Source: Neonectria sp. B-13
Taxonomy: Eukaryota > Ascomycota > Sordariomycetes > Hypocreales > Nectriaceae
Direction of reading: 5' to 3'
Assembly (NCBI GenBank): GCA_002682825.1
Contig: NOKP01000007.1
Span: forward strand, 1 to 64,000
Length of the DNA stretch: 64,000 bases
The position numbers and the translations under genes were made by a program. Positions within the stretch are counted from its first letter, which is position 1; each line of letters starts with the position of its first letter. The notes beneath the pieces were generated by a model that was not told where the DNA came from, did no database searches, and saw only the letters and a list, made by a program, of their open reading frames with translations. Positions 22,051 to 33,517 of this stretch are shown here, piece after piece.

Positions 22051-22594
22051 CTACAGCGTAGCCTCCATACTGGGCGGGGGCTGAGGTACCTCGAGCTTGG
22101 TGGAGCTCGCGAGCATCTTGCTGAAGCCGATGCCGACGCCCTCGATGACGGCGAGCAGGACGGCGCAGCCGATGGCGCCGTTGCGGGCGGCCTTGTAGCC
22201 GCCTCGGATGGCCAGCGAGCCACCGGTAAAGAAGCCGGCGATGATGGCGTTGTAGGGGTCCTCCTTCTTGCGGATGCCCTTGACGGCGCAGTCAAAGGTC
22301 GAGAAGAGACCGCCCCAGACACCGAAGTTGCCGCCGAGCACGGGGGCGCGCATCTTGATGGCCGTGATGGCACCGATGCGGCGCTCGCCGTAGGGGGAGT
22401 TTCGGAAGCCCTTGATGCCGTGCCAGATGGTGCCGCCGACGGCCTAGTGAATGTCAGTAAATGGAGCATGGGGCGTGGAGCGTGGAGCCATGGGGAGCTG
22501 GTGTATTTCCCGGAGAAACACTTACGCCCATGCAGAAAGCGCCGCCAAAGTCATTGAGAATGACCCAAGGGCAGGGGTCGCGTCCGTGATCCAT
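22051..22594 (-). CDS. TIM17: Mitochondrial inner membrane translocase subunit TIM17, 153 residues
   Basis: TIM17 is a core subunit of the TIM23 presequence translocase, which moves matrix and some inner-membrane precursors. Two exons, 22526-22594 and 22051-22443, flank an 82-bp intron (donor GTAAGT, acceptor ACTAG), joined in phase after GAFCMG. The start [20 protein letters not shown] is diagnostic of TIM17. It is followed by [55 protein letters not shown] and [18 protein letters not shown]. These give four hydrophobic spans with conserved Gly pairs and the acidic/Cys residues of the family. The length matches the usual 150-165 residues. It is divergent from the GNAT gene across 910 bp. Confidence 0.96.
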
Positions 22595-23504
22595 GGCTGG
22601 CTGTGGGAGTGTCGCGGGGGGGGGAGGGAGAGAGGAGCAGCGTCGAAGGCGTGGGTGATGGAGAGGGCGTCGTGGTCGTCGGGATGATTTGCTCGTTGAA
22701 AAATTGCGAGATTGAGGCCGCTGCCAGTAAAAGTTGACACCCCCGTCGGACCGGTCGCTGAGTCGTGACGATGGAATTTTTCGGACCACCGGCGCTTCAG
22801 AAAATCCGCCCCCCCCCCGAGTGCCTCCAGCACCTTCCACCATCGGGCTGCTTGTCGACCTAGGGTACGTACCTCTTTGATCCGGGCACACTTCGAGAGT
22901 CTCACTTGTCTAACTAGTATTACTCTAAATAGGTACAACATGCCTAATTAGTTTGCCGCTGACAACACACCGTTTCTCTCCAGGGATGGATCAAGTCCCT
23001 TGCGGACTCCAAAGCTCCGGGCAATTAGTTAACGACAAGGACCAGTCTTGATCATGCGTGATACGCCGAAATACATATCCAATTCACAAGAAACAAGCAA
23101 ACCTCTAGGGCCGTAAGAAATTTGTGGTATTTCTAGAACCCTCATTAGAATGAACAAAACCACCAGTTCATTGGATTGCCTTTCACCCACTTCGTTCTGA
23201 CCCCAACTGTGTGACTTCTCTCTTGTAAGGACCCCAACTGACCCCACTCATCCCGCGCCGGATCTCCGTATCGGCCGAATACCGCTGATCCACATCCGTC
23301 CTCCGCCTTCCCAAATGGTCTCGCCGATAATCCAACCCTTGGCAAGATGGCATGGTACCACCATATTCTTATAAAACACGGGCTGAGGTCATGGTACACA
23401 AAGTCCTTCTCCTCTACTCAAGGACTCGTAGTAAACCATTACAAGCCACACTCTCAGTTCCTTGACTTTGTCAACACCGAAACTTCAACAACCAGTCAAC
23501 GACA
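22595..23504. other. Divergent promoter region between TIM17 and the GNAT gene
   Basis: These 910 bp lie between two start codons on opposite strands. A run of C residues occurs at 22809-22818. Small open frames are present but overlap on both strands without domains, so I call no gene. Confidence 0.5.
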
Positions 23505-24268
23505 ATGGTCCTCCACCTCGTCCAAGCCACCGAACATGACGCTTCCCGCGCCGCAGCCATCGAAAAGGTAGCCTACGGCCACAGCCCCGTCAGTGCCGTT
23601 CTATATCCCGGGCCTCGCACTACCGAGGGCAATTCTAGAGCCGCCGACCTCATTAGCCAGCGCCGTGCGGATCCAGCCTGCCGATGGTTCAAAGTCGTAG
23701 ACTCTAACATCGACCCCTCCTCCGAGGACAAGATGGTTGCATTCGCCATGTGGTATATATGGATCACGCCTCCGAGCTTGTCTCTGTCTGGTGCCCGTGG
23801 CCCTGGTTCCAACCCCAAAGCCTGTGAACTTTTCTTTGGCGGCATGAATCGAAAGCGGGATGAATTGATGCATGGAAAGCCCTACGTCTGTAAGTCTTCT
23901 CCTTCCAGTTCTGAGACACTCCCTAGATGAGGCCATCATAGGCACCATATAGCAACTGACGCACCCATTCAGATCTTAAGCTGCTCCATACCGAGCCCAA
24001 GCATCAGAAACGCGGTGCCGCTTCGCTGCTGCTGGAATGGGGACTAGGAGAGGCCGATCGTCTTGGTTTCCCAGCTTTTCTCGAGTCTTCGGAACAAGCG
24101 CGTCCCCTGTATGAGAAATGGGGTTTCAAAGAAGTCGACAAGCTCACAGTCGATTTTTCACCATGGGGAGGGCCCTCGAAAATCGAGGTCCCTTTGATGC
24201 TTCGGCTGCCCAAGGGACAATTAGCTGACGAAACTATTGCGAACGAGCCAGTTCGGCTAGATTCCTAA
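23505..24268 (+). CDS. GNAT-family N-acetyltransferase, 226 residues
   Basis: The product should transfer an acetyl group from acetyl-CoA to an amine; the substrate cannot be told from sequence. Two exons, 23505-23889 and 23973-24268, surround an 83-bp intron (donor GTAAGT, branch CTGAC, acceptor TTCAG) that joins in phase 1 to give KPYVYLKLLHTEP. Motif A of the GNAT fold is clear at about residues 130-150: LKLLHTEPKHQKRGAASLL, with the Q/R-x-x-G-x-A pattern (QKRGAA) that holds the CoA pyrophosphate. It is followed by ARPLYEKWGFKEVDK, the usual motif B region. The N-terminal half (HLVQATEHDASRAAAIE) is typical of the small fungal GNAT group. No targeting signal is evident, so it is probably cytosolic. 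Confidence 0.88.
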
Positions 24269-24820
24269 AACGCCCTTGTTAGTCTGACAGCTTCCAAACT
24301 TAGCCAAACCTAGTTTCATCCATTCAAGCCTTGTCAATAAGAGGTCGAGAGGTCGAATCCGCCTCGTTGCAAAAAATATCAGTACCGCAGTGATGCCCTT
24401 TTCTAATTATACCCCTTCTCCATAGCCTTCATACTCGACGCCTTGCTCCTATTGTAGTACTGTGATTACTTGACGACTTCCCAACGATTATTAGGCGCCT
24501 AAAAGCTGCCGCCAACATCCCAAACACTTCCTAACTATTCCAAAACAAAGTAAAACCGGCATGCCAAATGAATGAGGCAACCCAACCCAACCCACCCCAG
24601 TGAAACATAGCCCGAACCAACCAGGACTTCCAGCCTACCCAAGGGTATCATGGCCAACCAGTATATCCAGATACGCCATCCTCCTGTCAAGAACCAGCCC
24701 CTCCAAAAACTCCACGCTTTTCCCAAATATCCGAGTTGTAACCCAATTGCGAAGCCGAATCTCGAATTAGGTGCTGTTGCTGTCCGGCGTGGTGTCTTCT
24801 GTCAGATATCGGGTCACTGT
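24269..24820. other. Convergent intergenic region between the GNAT and velvet genes
   Basis: These 552 bp lie between converging stops and should hold both 3' ends. The stretch at 24574-24600 repeats CCCAACCCAACCCA. No gene recognised. Confidence 0.5.
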
Positions 24821-26296
24821 TTACTGAAAGATTCCGTAATGACTGCCTGATTTGTTGTTTTGCCTATTCATCTCCTCGTAGGACGGTTGTCTCGTAAACA
24901 TGTTTCCGAATTGGTTGTTATCGAGGTTTCCAGTGGTTCGAGGCGACATGTCCGGAATTGCGTGGCCTAGTTGATCCGAGACCACCGCGTATGGGGACGC
25001 CAGGGCTCGACCAGGAACGAGACCTAGACTACCGACTTGGCCAAGGCCCTCTCCCGATCCCATTCCTTGTTGAATTCTATTATCCGATCCAAATCCTGGG
25101 TGGTATCCCTGGTTGTAGCTATTATTTGCTGAGGGTATGGATACCCCTGATGCCATATCCGGGTGCACCTGATGCTGGGAGTAACCTTGGGCAAATTGGC
25201 TAGGGATTGGCGATGAGAGGAACTGGGGGGCTTGCGATAAATCGACGGAGGGGCTCGAGTTGGATGTTGAGAGACAAGCTTGCGATGCCGACGGGCCCGA
25301 CATACCAAGTAAGTCGGGGTTGTCTAGGAAGTCCTGCGGAACGTCCGGGGATAGAGTATTGCTTGAGCTGGCCCCAAACGTGCCAAGCGAGGCTGCCGAT
25401 GCGCTTCGATCAATGTTTGTCCGTTTGAACTGTCGGTTCAACAGGATATCTGACGACTCCGCCGCCCTTCGATTGCGCTTCCTCGTGGTAATGGCTCTCG
25501 AGTCTTTGCGCAGCCTTAGCTTCACCCCCTGGTCGGTGAAGGAGCGCGTTAGAAAGGTGGACTCGGACATGCCGGGAAATTCCTTGGGTGCATAAACGGT
25601 GAAAGGGTTGGTAACGATCTCCGAGACGAAGTAGACGCTGGGAGAGTCTGACGGGGCTTCTTGGTCTCTGTCGTAGAGAGTGAAGCGTAGTCGAAATCGT
25701 CCTTCCCGTTTCACGGAAAGGTCGCCGAATACGAAGTAGCCCCCTTCGACATTTGCGGGATCCTTAAGATGATGGATAGACGAAGCTAGGGAACCGGTGA
25801 GGTAGCTGGTAGGAAGTTCCGAACCCGTCGTCAGCTCGTTATAGTTCTCGGCCACCAAGGAACATGTAACGAAGAGAAATGGGCCTGCCACGTGCCATCG
25901 CATTAGAAATTGTTGCGGCGTTCCCACATCGCAGAAAACTCACTGTTATACAATGGGCTCTTTCTTTCGGGCCTCTTATCGATGATCTGTATGACTGGTG
26001 GAGGATCAACTGGTTTGCGATCTACTTTGTCAGTCTCAGCCGGGTGACGAACGGCATACGGAGTCGGGATTTGATTTCACAGTACCTTTCTCCTTCCCGA
26101 GTGCTACTCGAGCATGAATGGGAGCTTGCTTGACGAACAGCTGCCTCTCTGGATCGCCGTATGATTTTGGGATGGGTTCTACTTCCTCCTGCTGCGAGTG
26201 AAAATCCTCGTTGTCGGGGTAGCTGCTAACAGAGGAATCATACTGCCCTGGCTGCATGAATGGGAGCCCCGGAGAATTTCCCATGGGTGTAACCAT
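24821..26296 (-). CDS. vosA: Velvet-domain developmental regulator, VosA-like, about 451 residues
   Basis: Velvet proteins bind DNA through an NF-kB-like fold and control sporulation, spore maturation and secondary metabolism. Three exons: 26086-26296, 25944-26024 and 24821-25884, with introns of 61 and 59 bp. The joins restore the domain opening VKQAPIHARVALGKEK, then VDRKPVDPPPVIQI. The domain (about 50-224) continues with SPFLFVTCSLVAEN, LTGSLASSIHHLKDP, GGYFVFGDLSVKREG, FRLRFTLYD, FPGMSESTFLTRSF and TDQGVKLRLRKD. A basic RKRNRR (about 232) could be a nuclear signal. The C-terminal half is Ser/Gln/Asn/Gly-rich and disordered. The N-terminal position of the domain and ESTFLTRSF / QGVKLRLRK favour VosA over VeA, VelB (which has an insert) and VelC, but subtype is inference. 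The start is uncertain: 26296 is the first in-frame ATG, but the frame is open to about 26507, so an upstream exon is possible. Confidence 0.85.
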
Positions 26297-27508
26297 GCTG
26301 GCGAGATGGTCGAGTACTTCTGGAGGTTGGGCCAGACCCGGAATATGTTGGTCGAGACGTTGGAGAACCAAATAATGCGCCAGGGCTTCCGAGGTGTAGG
26401 TGCAGGAGGTTATAGCTGCATGACTTTCCAGGCCAGGCGAGACTACAACGCAAGAGAAAAGAAAAACTTGACGTGTAGCTGGGCCTCAGAAAATCGGGAT
26501 GGACTTTTTACAAACCTTTATGGCCCCCCCTTGAGCTTCTGTTGATACTAATGCTGTGTGGGAGGCCTGATCCAGCGAGTGAGCTTTTTGAGAAGCTAGA
26601 AGGGTTGTCGTAGCTTTTCTGCCGGGGTAAAAAGGCGACCTCTGTGGTCACTGTTTGCATGCGATCGTTGAGAAAAGAGATTCTAGATGTTCTGGAGGAT
26701 CGAAGACACCCTTGCTTCGTACAACGTCAGTGTCGACGACTGAGCTTCGGGGGAGTGACGACGGTGGGAGAAGCACATGTGGAGACTCTGGAAAGTCACC
26801 ACTAAGGTTCAACAGAGGACTGGAAACTCGCAGTCGACAGCCCAGCGCGTCAGGAGAATGGTAAACAAGGTGGCGCAAGAATTTCTCTTCGCGTGCCGGG
26901 AAATGATTTTGGTGAGGCTGGTGCTGGAGGCGGCTGGGTAAAGGTCGAGGGCCCCCGGATCGCTTGCGATCATGTGCTGATGTCACCCCTGAAAGGACGA
27001 AGGGCAGCCGCCAAACCAAGACGACGGATTCCGATGATGGCGGCGCACAATACAGACGGTGCCAGTCGCAAGGGCTGATGCGGGGAGGAGCCACCGCCGT
27101 GGGACGAACGGGTGATCTGGCTGGGTAGTTGCGTGTGCTGTCTCGTGTTCCAGACTGTGCGCAAGCGGGATGAGGGAGGAAGTAGCGGCGGAAACCCGTA
27201 TGCTGGGCCCCAGAAGGCGAGGACGGGACGTTTGTGTTGCGGTACGACGAGGGAAAATGGACGTAGAATTTTTCTCCAGGCAGAAAGATGGCATGGAGGG
27301 AGTGTTGGGGAGAAGTTAAGGTAGGTCGGTCGAGCAAGCCAAAGCAAGCGAAATCCATAAACGCGGATGTGGACGCGGACGCTTTGGCCAGTCATGCGAG
27401 AGGAGGCATAGAAGGAAGGAACCTGCCGGGCCGAAGTTGGATCTGCGCGGCAGTTGCCACCTGGAGAGGGAGGCTACAGTGGTGCTATTGGAGAGGGCAA
27501 AGAGGTAA

Positions 27509-27539
27509 GGTAGGTAGGTAGGTAGGTAGGTAGGTAGGT
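27509..27539. repeat. GGTA tetranucleotide microsatellite
   Basis: Nearly eight perfect GGTA units form a 31-bp stretch, with variant GGTAAGG and GGTC copies at the edges. It is non-coding and likely variable in length between strains. Confidence 0.9.
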
Positions 27540-28427
27540 CGGTAGAAGGGACAGTTGCCTCACCTACTACTGACGCTCCCGTCCCGTCGGCGTGATCAAA
27601 CTGGGGATTCGGCGGGACAAGACAATAAGTGGCAGCCCAGGAGGAGGAGCAGAGCAGCTGGAGGCCATAGCTCCCTCGGCTGCCCTACAGCACTACTACG
27701 TACGTACGTATTGCCAACTACAGCCCACCTCACCTTCCCTTGACTTGGGCACAAAGTGGAGGCAATATCAGATGTCATCTATCAAACAAAGAGAACGTGT
27801 GCCAGATAGATGACCTCGACAAGAGACAATTACCCGGCGGATATCATGATGGACCGGAGACAAGGGCGGGAACGGACGGAGAACGGGCACCAGAACCAAC
27901 CAGGCAGGCGGGAAGAAGAAACAAATGGGAAAAGGCGGCCAGAAGCTAGGGACGGTAACGGTAACGGTGAGCTCCCAGAAGCCACAGAAGAGGCGAGGCG
28001 AGGCGAGGCGAGACAAGAGATGGAGATAACAGAAGCGAGAACAAAGTCGGACTGACGGACGATGGACGTCAACGGCATGACGAGAGAGAGACGAGAGATG
28101 AGAAGAGAAACCGCCCATTGCCCTGCTACAGTACCCTCCGTTGGCGTAGCCCATTAACTTGAGGAGGATATCGCCTTTAGTGGAGTGGGTGGATGGATCA
28201 TGGATGCCATGGATGCCATGGGTGCCAGGATGGATGTCGGTAGGTCAGATTGGTAAGGCCAGGATCGGACAACTGGGACAGGACACACAGGGACACACAG
28301 GGACACGCTGGGGACAGGCATGTTGACAGCAAGCAAGCACTATGGTAGCACTGCCAAATCACCATAATGACGAGTCACGATCAGACCCGGGGTCGGAGGG
28401 ACCGGGGTCTCTGATCAATAATCCACC

Positions 28428-28500
28428 AAAGGGCAAAGGGCAAAAGGGCAGAGGGCGGGGAGAAGGGGAAGAGGGAAGGAGGGAAGTAGGGAAGTAGTTG
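28428..28500 (+). repeat. Purine-rich tract with repeated G runs
   Basis: Most of the tract is A/G, with many GGG blocks at short spacing (AAAGGGC, GGGGAGAAGGGGAAGAGGG and similar). Such DNA can form triplex or G-quadruplex structures. It is upstream of the velvet gene in non-coding DNA. Its function is not known. Confidence 0.7.
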
Positions 28501-30531
28501 GGTACAGTACGGTAAGTAGTACCTATACCTTCCATGGCGTCGACTGCCCAGTATGTCTTGCCTACTTACTTACTTACTTGCTTGCAAGTGGAAATCCCAA
28601 AGTCGACTTGTTAGTCCGCAGTGTACCTCTCTCAAAGTATCAAGCCTCCCGTCCCGTCAGTGTGATGCTTCATCTGGGATCGGTCCGTCCCAGGGCCACG
28701 AGGACAGGTGCTCCGACAAGGGCCTTGACTGGAACAACGATAAAGAACAGCAGCACCTAGAACACGCATCTCTTTTTCCATGGCCGCATGATGGGCAGGG
28801 GAACGGGGCCATATGCTGCCATGATATGAGGGTTTGTGCAATCCGTACCGGGCGGGCCACGGGCATTGTCATGGCCTCCTGGGCAATACAAGAAAAGAAC
28901 CTTTGAGGCTTTGGGTCTTTGCCGCGAGAACAGGTACTCCACACCTTACCTGGCTCTACCCGCCAGTCCGCCTACCTGCCGACCGACTACTATGACCTAT
29001 ATTAACCGGTCCTAAACGCCGGGGATGGGCGTGGCCCGAATCACTTCGTGGCCTCACCAGTGGCCACAGCCGAGCGCGACGGGGACGTCCGGCGGTCGTG
29101 TAACCCACCTCCGTCGATGAGCGCGCCGGGTTCAGCGGGCAAAGGAAGCGCCTCCCCCATCCAGCCACGGTTTATTCGGACTTCAAGTGTACGCAGTACG
29201 GGTGGGAGGAGAGATTTCGGCATTGGCCCAGCCCATGTCGAGGTTGGAGAGAACAGCAACCGGTAATAGCAGCAAAGCAACTACCAACCGCGTTGACACA
29301 TCCTCAACAATGTCGGTAAGCAATAACCCGGAACAGGTACGAAGTACTACGAACGGGATAGTACGTACCAGCAGTATTCGTACAATGGAAAGACCCCCAT
29401 CCTCTCCATCCACCGGTCCGTACCTTGTACATGGCTTGAGGTGGGACGCAGTGTACTAGTAGTATTTCCTACCGGTACTTCGATACCCGCCTCCCGTCTC
29501 ACATGTACCGCGTGCCTGATATGTATCTCGACATCTCCTGTTGGATAGTCGCACACGCACACACGCACACACGCCTACATAGTACCCGCAAACGACCGGG
29601 GGCCCCTGGGCCGTTTGATGACAGGCAGGGGGGGCTTGACGAGGGTGTTCGCCCATGCTGGCTCGTTCACGGCCATAGCATGGGATGTCTTAAGCTCCGT
29701 GCTTCCAGAATGGCAGGAAATCCACACCTGTCAAAGACGGATTCAGCCATACTACGTGGTACTGCGTAGGACGGTCCCGTACCAACTTGGCGAGGCACAG
29801 AAGGCGGCATGCACCCCGGGGAATTTCAACGGCTTGGCGGGTGGGCGGCGGGGACAGGTGGTTGGCTGGATGCTCTGCATCTCCGGGCGCCGTGGGAAGC
29901 GAGATGATGGATACTGCGTTGAATTATTGATGCCATTACTGCAAGTCTGCCCGGTGCGTGCCCGCCGCGTGCCCGCCGAGTGCCTGGCAGCGCCCCGAAG
30001 GTTCCAGTACTTGCCAGGAGACCCAGGTGTGTGGTTGATCAAGCAGAGTGTACTAGGTGCGAAGCGCCCAACAAGCCAACGTGCATTGCTGCATTGCTGC
30101 AAACTGCAGTTCTTGCATCGCGCGTGTGTGTGGTGGCGGTTGGGTGGCGGCCTGGTGGTGGCCGCCATGTGATACGTCACAACTTGTTCGTTCATCGCTC
30201 ACAGAGCAAAAGCTGCCTGGACATTGCGCCCCCTCGGTACTTGATACCGTTTTTGCAGGTCGCAAGATGCTCAGAATTCAGAAGTCGGAACGAGCTGTGT
30301 GGCCTGTGACCTGTCTCGAGCGTCTTTGGCAAGTTGTCTCATCACCTCATGCACGGGAACCCGAAGCAAGGGAAGGCAAGGAAAGGAAGGGAAGGGCAAG
30401 GGCGTTACGACGGTTGTCGCCAAGCTCGCATCGGCCAGCCAGCCAGCCTCACTCACGGACGGACTTCAGGCTCCTCTTCTGGCTGCTCCTCTTCTTCCGG
30501 CTCCTCACCGCACCACAAGCTCGTCGAGTCC

Positions 30532-30594
30532 TCAGGCTCCTCAGGCTCCTCAGGCTCCTCAGGCTCCTCAGGCTCCCCAGGCGCCCCAGGCTCC
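30532..30594. repeat. 9-bp tandem repeat, seven copies
   Basis: Five exact copies of TCAGGCTCC (30532-30576) are followed by two variants (CCAGGCGCC, CCAGGCTCC). The unit is a multiple of three and therefore gives open Pro-Gln-Ala, Gly-Ser-Ser or Leu-Arg-Ser runs in different frames. I do not take these as proof of a gene. Confidence 0.85.
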
Positions 30595-33517
30595 TCTCTT
30601 CACGGTCCTCGCTCCTCAGACGCCTCACCTCGCCAGTTCCCCTCGGCGTCGTCGGCCTTGCTTCTCCGGCTTCATCTCCCCGGCCAAGCGAGAAAGGCAC
30701 CACGTCCACATCCCGAATACGTACCTGGGTCTCTTGCTTGCTTGCTTCGCGAACGAACCAGGCCCAGGGTTCCATCTTACTTACCTACCTACCTAGATTA
30801 CAGGCTACTGCTAGTGACAAGCCCAGGCAAGGTAGTTTAAGTCTACCTACCCACACGCTGCCGAGCCGAAGCCCGATTGCGCATGCGGCACTCGAGGATT
30901 TTAGATGTGAACATGGGGTCCGCTGATCGCCGGTCCTCGCATGAGCCATGAGTCGCATCATCTCGTGGTTCTCAGTTCTCACCAACGATGCAGCACCCCA
31001 GACAGCCGGCCTGGAACTCCATTCCCCAATTCCCGTACGAATACGTCCCATGAGCTGGCATGCAGCAGAAGTCAAGAAGAGGCAAGAAAGAGGGATCAAC
31101 CCAGCTGGGTTACTCGACTTGGACCACCCAGTGACCGTTGGGGAATGGTAGATCGGCCCGGCCCAGGTCACCCAACCTGAACGCGAACGAGCCAACTGAG
31201 CCAATGCCAACATGGGTTCCGCTTTGATCACTCCCTGAAGTCCCTGGGAGACTGGAGTTCTCTGTGCGGCCTGCAACCTGCAACCTGCGACCTGCCCAGC
31301 CCCGGGGGCCCATGGCAGTTGATCGACGCGACGAGCCCGGGCTAGAAATATCCGATCAGGATAAGACCCAAGAAGCCCATGCGGCCATTCCCGTCGACGC
31401 TAGATTTTGTCGGGGTGGGCAGACCGCATCGAGATATCACCAGGGTATCGCCATGGCCTACGGGCATCGTCATGGGCATCGCCATGGGTGCCGTCCAGGG
31501 GTAGGAAATTAGTGCTTCGGCTATCCAGGTGGGAGTCCGGTGCTGGATGCAACTCTGCAGCCCTCCGTTTCCGCTCCTGGCCAGAGAACTGAGGGAAGAA
31601 CGGTGGCTGCTTGAGAGAGACAGAGAGTTAGTGAGCGAACCAGGCTGGGAGGGAACAGGGCTTAGGGGTGGGCCATCACAGCCGAGGCCTCGAGAAGGAG
31701 GGTGTGCAAGTCGACACCAACAGCGGGAAGCCGTCTTGAAGCGGGAGGATTACCGTCTATTCGCAAGGTAAGTCTAGTATTTACCGCCCCGCTCAACAAT
31801 CCAGAGCGCCTCGATTTCGCTGACATGGATGTCTGTGATTCATCCTACTCCGTGGCCCGGCGTCGGCTGCAAGATAGCTTGATTGCTTTTTTGGCCCGTT
31901 TGACAGGATGGGGGTAGCGTTCGACGGGAGGGGGGGGACCACTTCGGGATGGGGGGAAGACTTGGAGTTGCTGGATACAGTTGTTGAGCTTTCCAGCATG
32001 TCTCCGATGAGGAACAAATCGGACATGGACCGTCAGGGATGCCGGGGGATGAGGGATCGGGGGTGACTCGTGGGCGGCTCGAGAGTCTTGGCGCCATGAC
32101 AAGACATACTGCGTAGACTACTTGTAACTTGCATTTACATTTGCATCTGCAGTCGCATTTGCAAGGCGGGAAGGGACCCCAATCACTTTACATGGTCAAC
32201 GTCAAGTTCGACTACTGCTGCTACTACCCGAGAAACACACGAACAACCAGAACCGGACTGGACACGGCAATGCGCTCGGTTGACACACTGACTGACACTC
32301 ACTCCCATACTGACACTCCCACACACTCTCTCTGTCTTACACTCGCTCACTCGCCTCCCGGATCTCAACTCCGCCGGGTACCGGGACACGCTGGCCGGTA
32401 ACGAGCTGAGACTTGTTTCGTTTCCACATGCCCGCAAACGCGCAAGGGCAGCAACAGATTCAGACACCCATGTCTGAAGCATGTTCCAACCCAACCCAAC
32501 CCAACCAAACCCAAAGCAAACCCCAAACCCCGTGATTCCCGTCCGATGCTGTGCCTGGACTTAGACTGCCTAGTACCCGATGTGGGGTGCAGCTCCAAAC
32601 CTGCCTTGGAGCGAAGTGCCCTTGCCCCAGATACAGTACTACGTCGCAAGGCACTTGTCACCTCTGTTTCCCCTCCCGTTTCGTTTGCCCAGAAACCCAA
32701 GGCCCCGACCCCAGCAGTCGAGGGAAGCCGCCAACTCGTTGCTGGAAAGGTCCGGAAGGGTTGGAACAGCTTCGTCTCTGATGTCCCCAAGCGAGGACAC
32801 GAGGCTAACGGGGCATCGTTATGCCGAGGGCCTCGCCGAGCGGGGCAGCGGTTTCATCTCGTGAGGGCAAATGATGGGATTATGCCATTATGCTGTCTTG
32901 TTGCTTGGTGGCATGGCCGTATTAACGAGACATGGTTCGCGTTATAGCCAAATTTGTGGGCATGAATGGGACCAGTTGACCACTTGCCAAATAGGGCTAA
33001 ATAGTCGCATACGCATGACCAAATTAGAATAAAAGTAAACTCACCATTTCGCTTCTGTTAGTTCTTTGTTTTAGCTGTTGGTGCCTTGTCGTCCAGAGAC
33101 AATGCCTCAGTAAACCAACCCCAAAACTGCCTAAACGAGTGTAGAGATGTAGGTGCAGGCTCGGCGCAAGGGTGTCGCTCATTACATTGGGGTATTGATG
33201 TTAAACCTGTGAAAATGATGTAAGAACATCCCGAGTCTGGAACTGTCAGCAAGTATAGGGGCTGACGAGGGTTTGTTAAATCTAAAATAAAAAGAGTATT
33301 CTTTTCTAGGGTATCCAAGTTACAATATCTGTACAAGATGCTAGGACCCTCAGTTCGCCCCAAACGCAGGGAACAAACCGCAAGCAAGCTGGTGTGGCAT
33401 TCCACTCGTGCCACGCACGATCTATTTGATTCATGGAAGCAAGATAATAATGAACCCGTAAATCATAACCGTAATGACCGCATTTACAGCCAGCCGCAGC
33501 AATAACTCAACCAATGT

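Larger units (their letters stand above)
26297..33517. other. 7.2-kb region without a supportable gene, upstream of the velvet gene
   Basis: This interval lies between the velvet gene (-, its 5' side) and the 3' end of the membrane-protein gene (-). Dozens of short frames occur on both strands. They overlap, are Arg/Pro/Ser-rich, and none has domain or splice support; the longest ATG frame on the velvet strand is 26648-27358. Low-complexity DNA is frequent: a GGTA repeat at 27509-27539, GGCGA repeats near 27991-28013, a purine tract at 28430-28500, CACACG repeats at 29555-29573, a 9-bp repeat at 30532-30594 and GGCATCG repeats near 31464-31490. It probably holds a long promoter and untranslated leader of the velvet gene, perhaps a non-coding RNA. 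Confidence 0.5.

Noticed and set aside
24330..24370. GAGGTCGAATCCGCCTC, which resembles a tRNA T arm
   Set aside because: No matching A box, anticodon arm or acceptor stem is found upstream.
25037..25047. TTGGCCAAGGC, 10 of 11 matches to the published VosA-binding element CTGGCCAAGGC
   Set aside because: It lies inside the coding exon of the velvet gene, so a regulatory role is unlikely and the match may be chance.
26648..27358. 236-codon minus-strand ATG frame upstream of the velvet gene
   Set aside because: Pro/Ser/Arg-rich sequence without domain, overlapped by other open frames on the same strand. It may only be part of the velvet leader.
30299..30840. Frames with Pro-Gln-Ala or Gly-Ser-Ser repeats around the 9-bp tandem repeat
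   Set aside because: All three plus frames and one minus frame stay open because of the repeat itself. No domain or splice evidence supports a gene.
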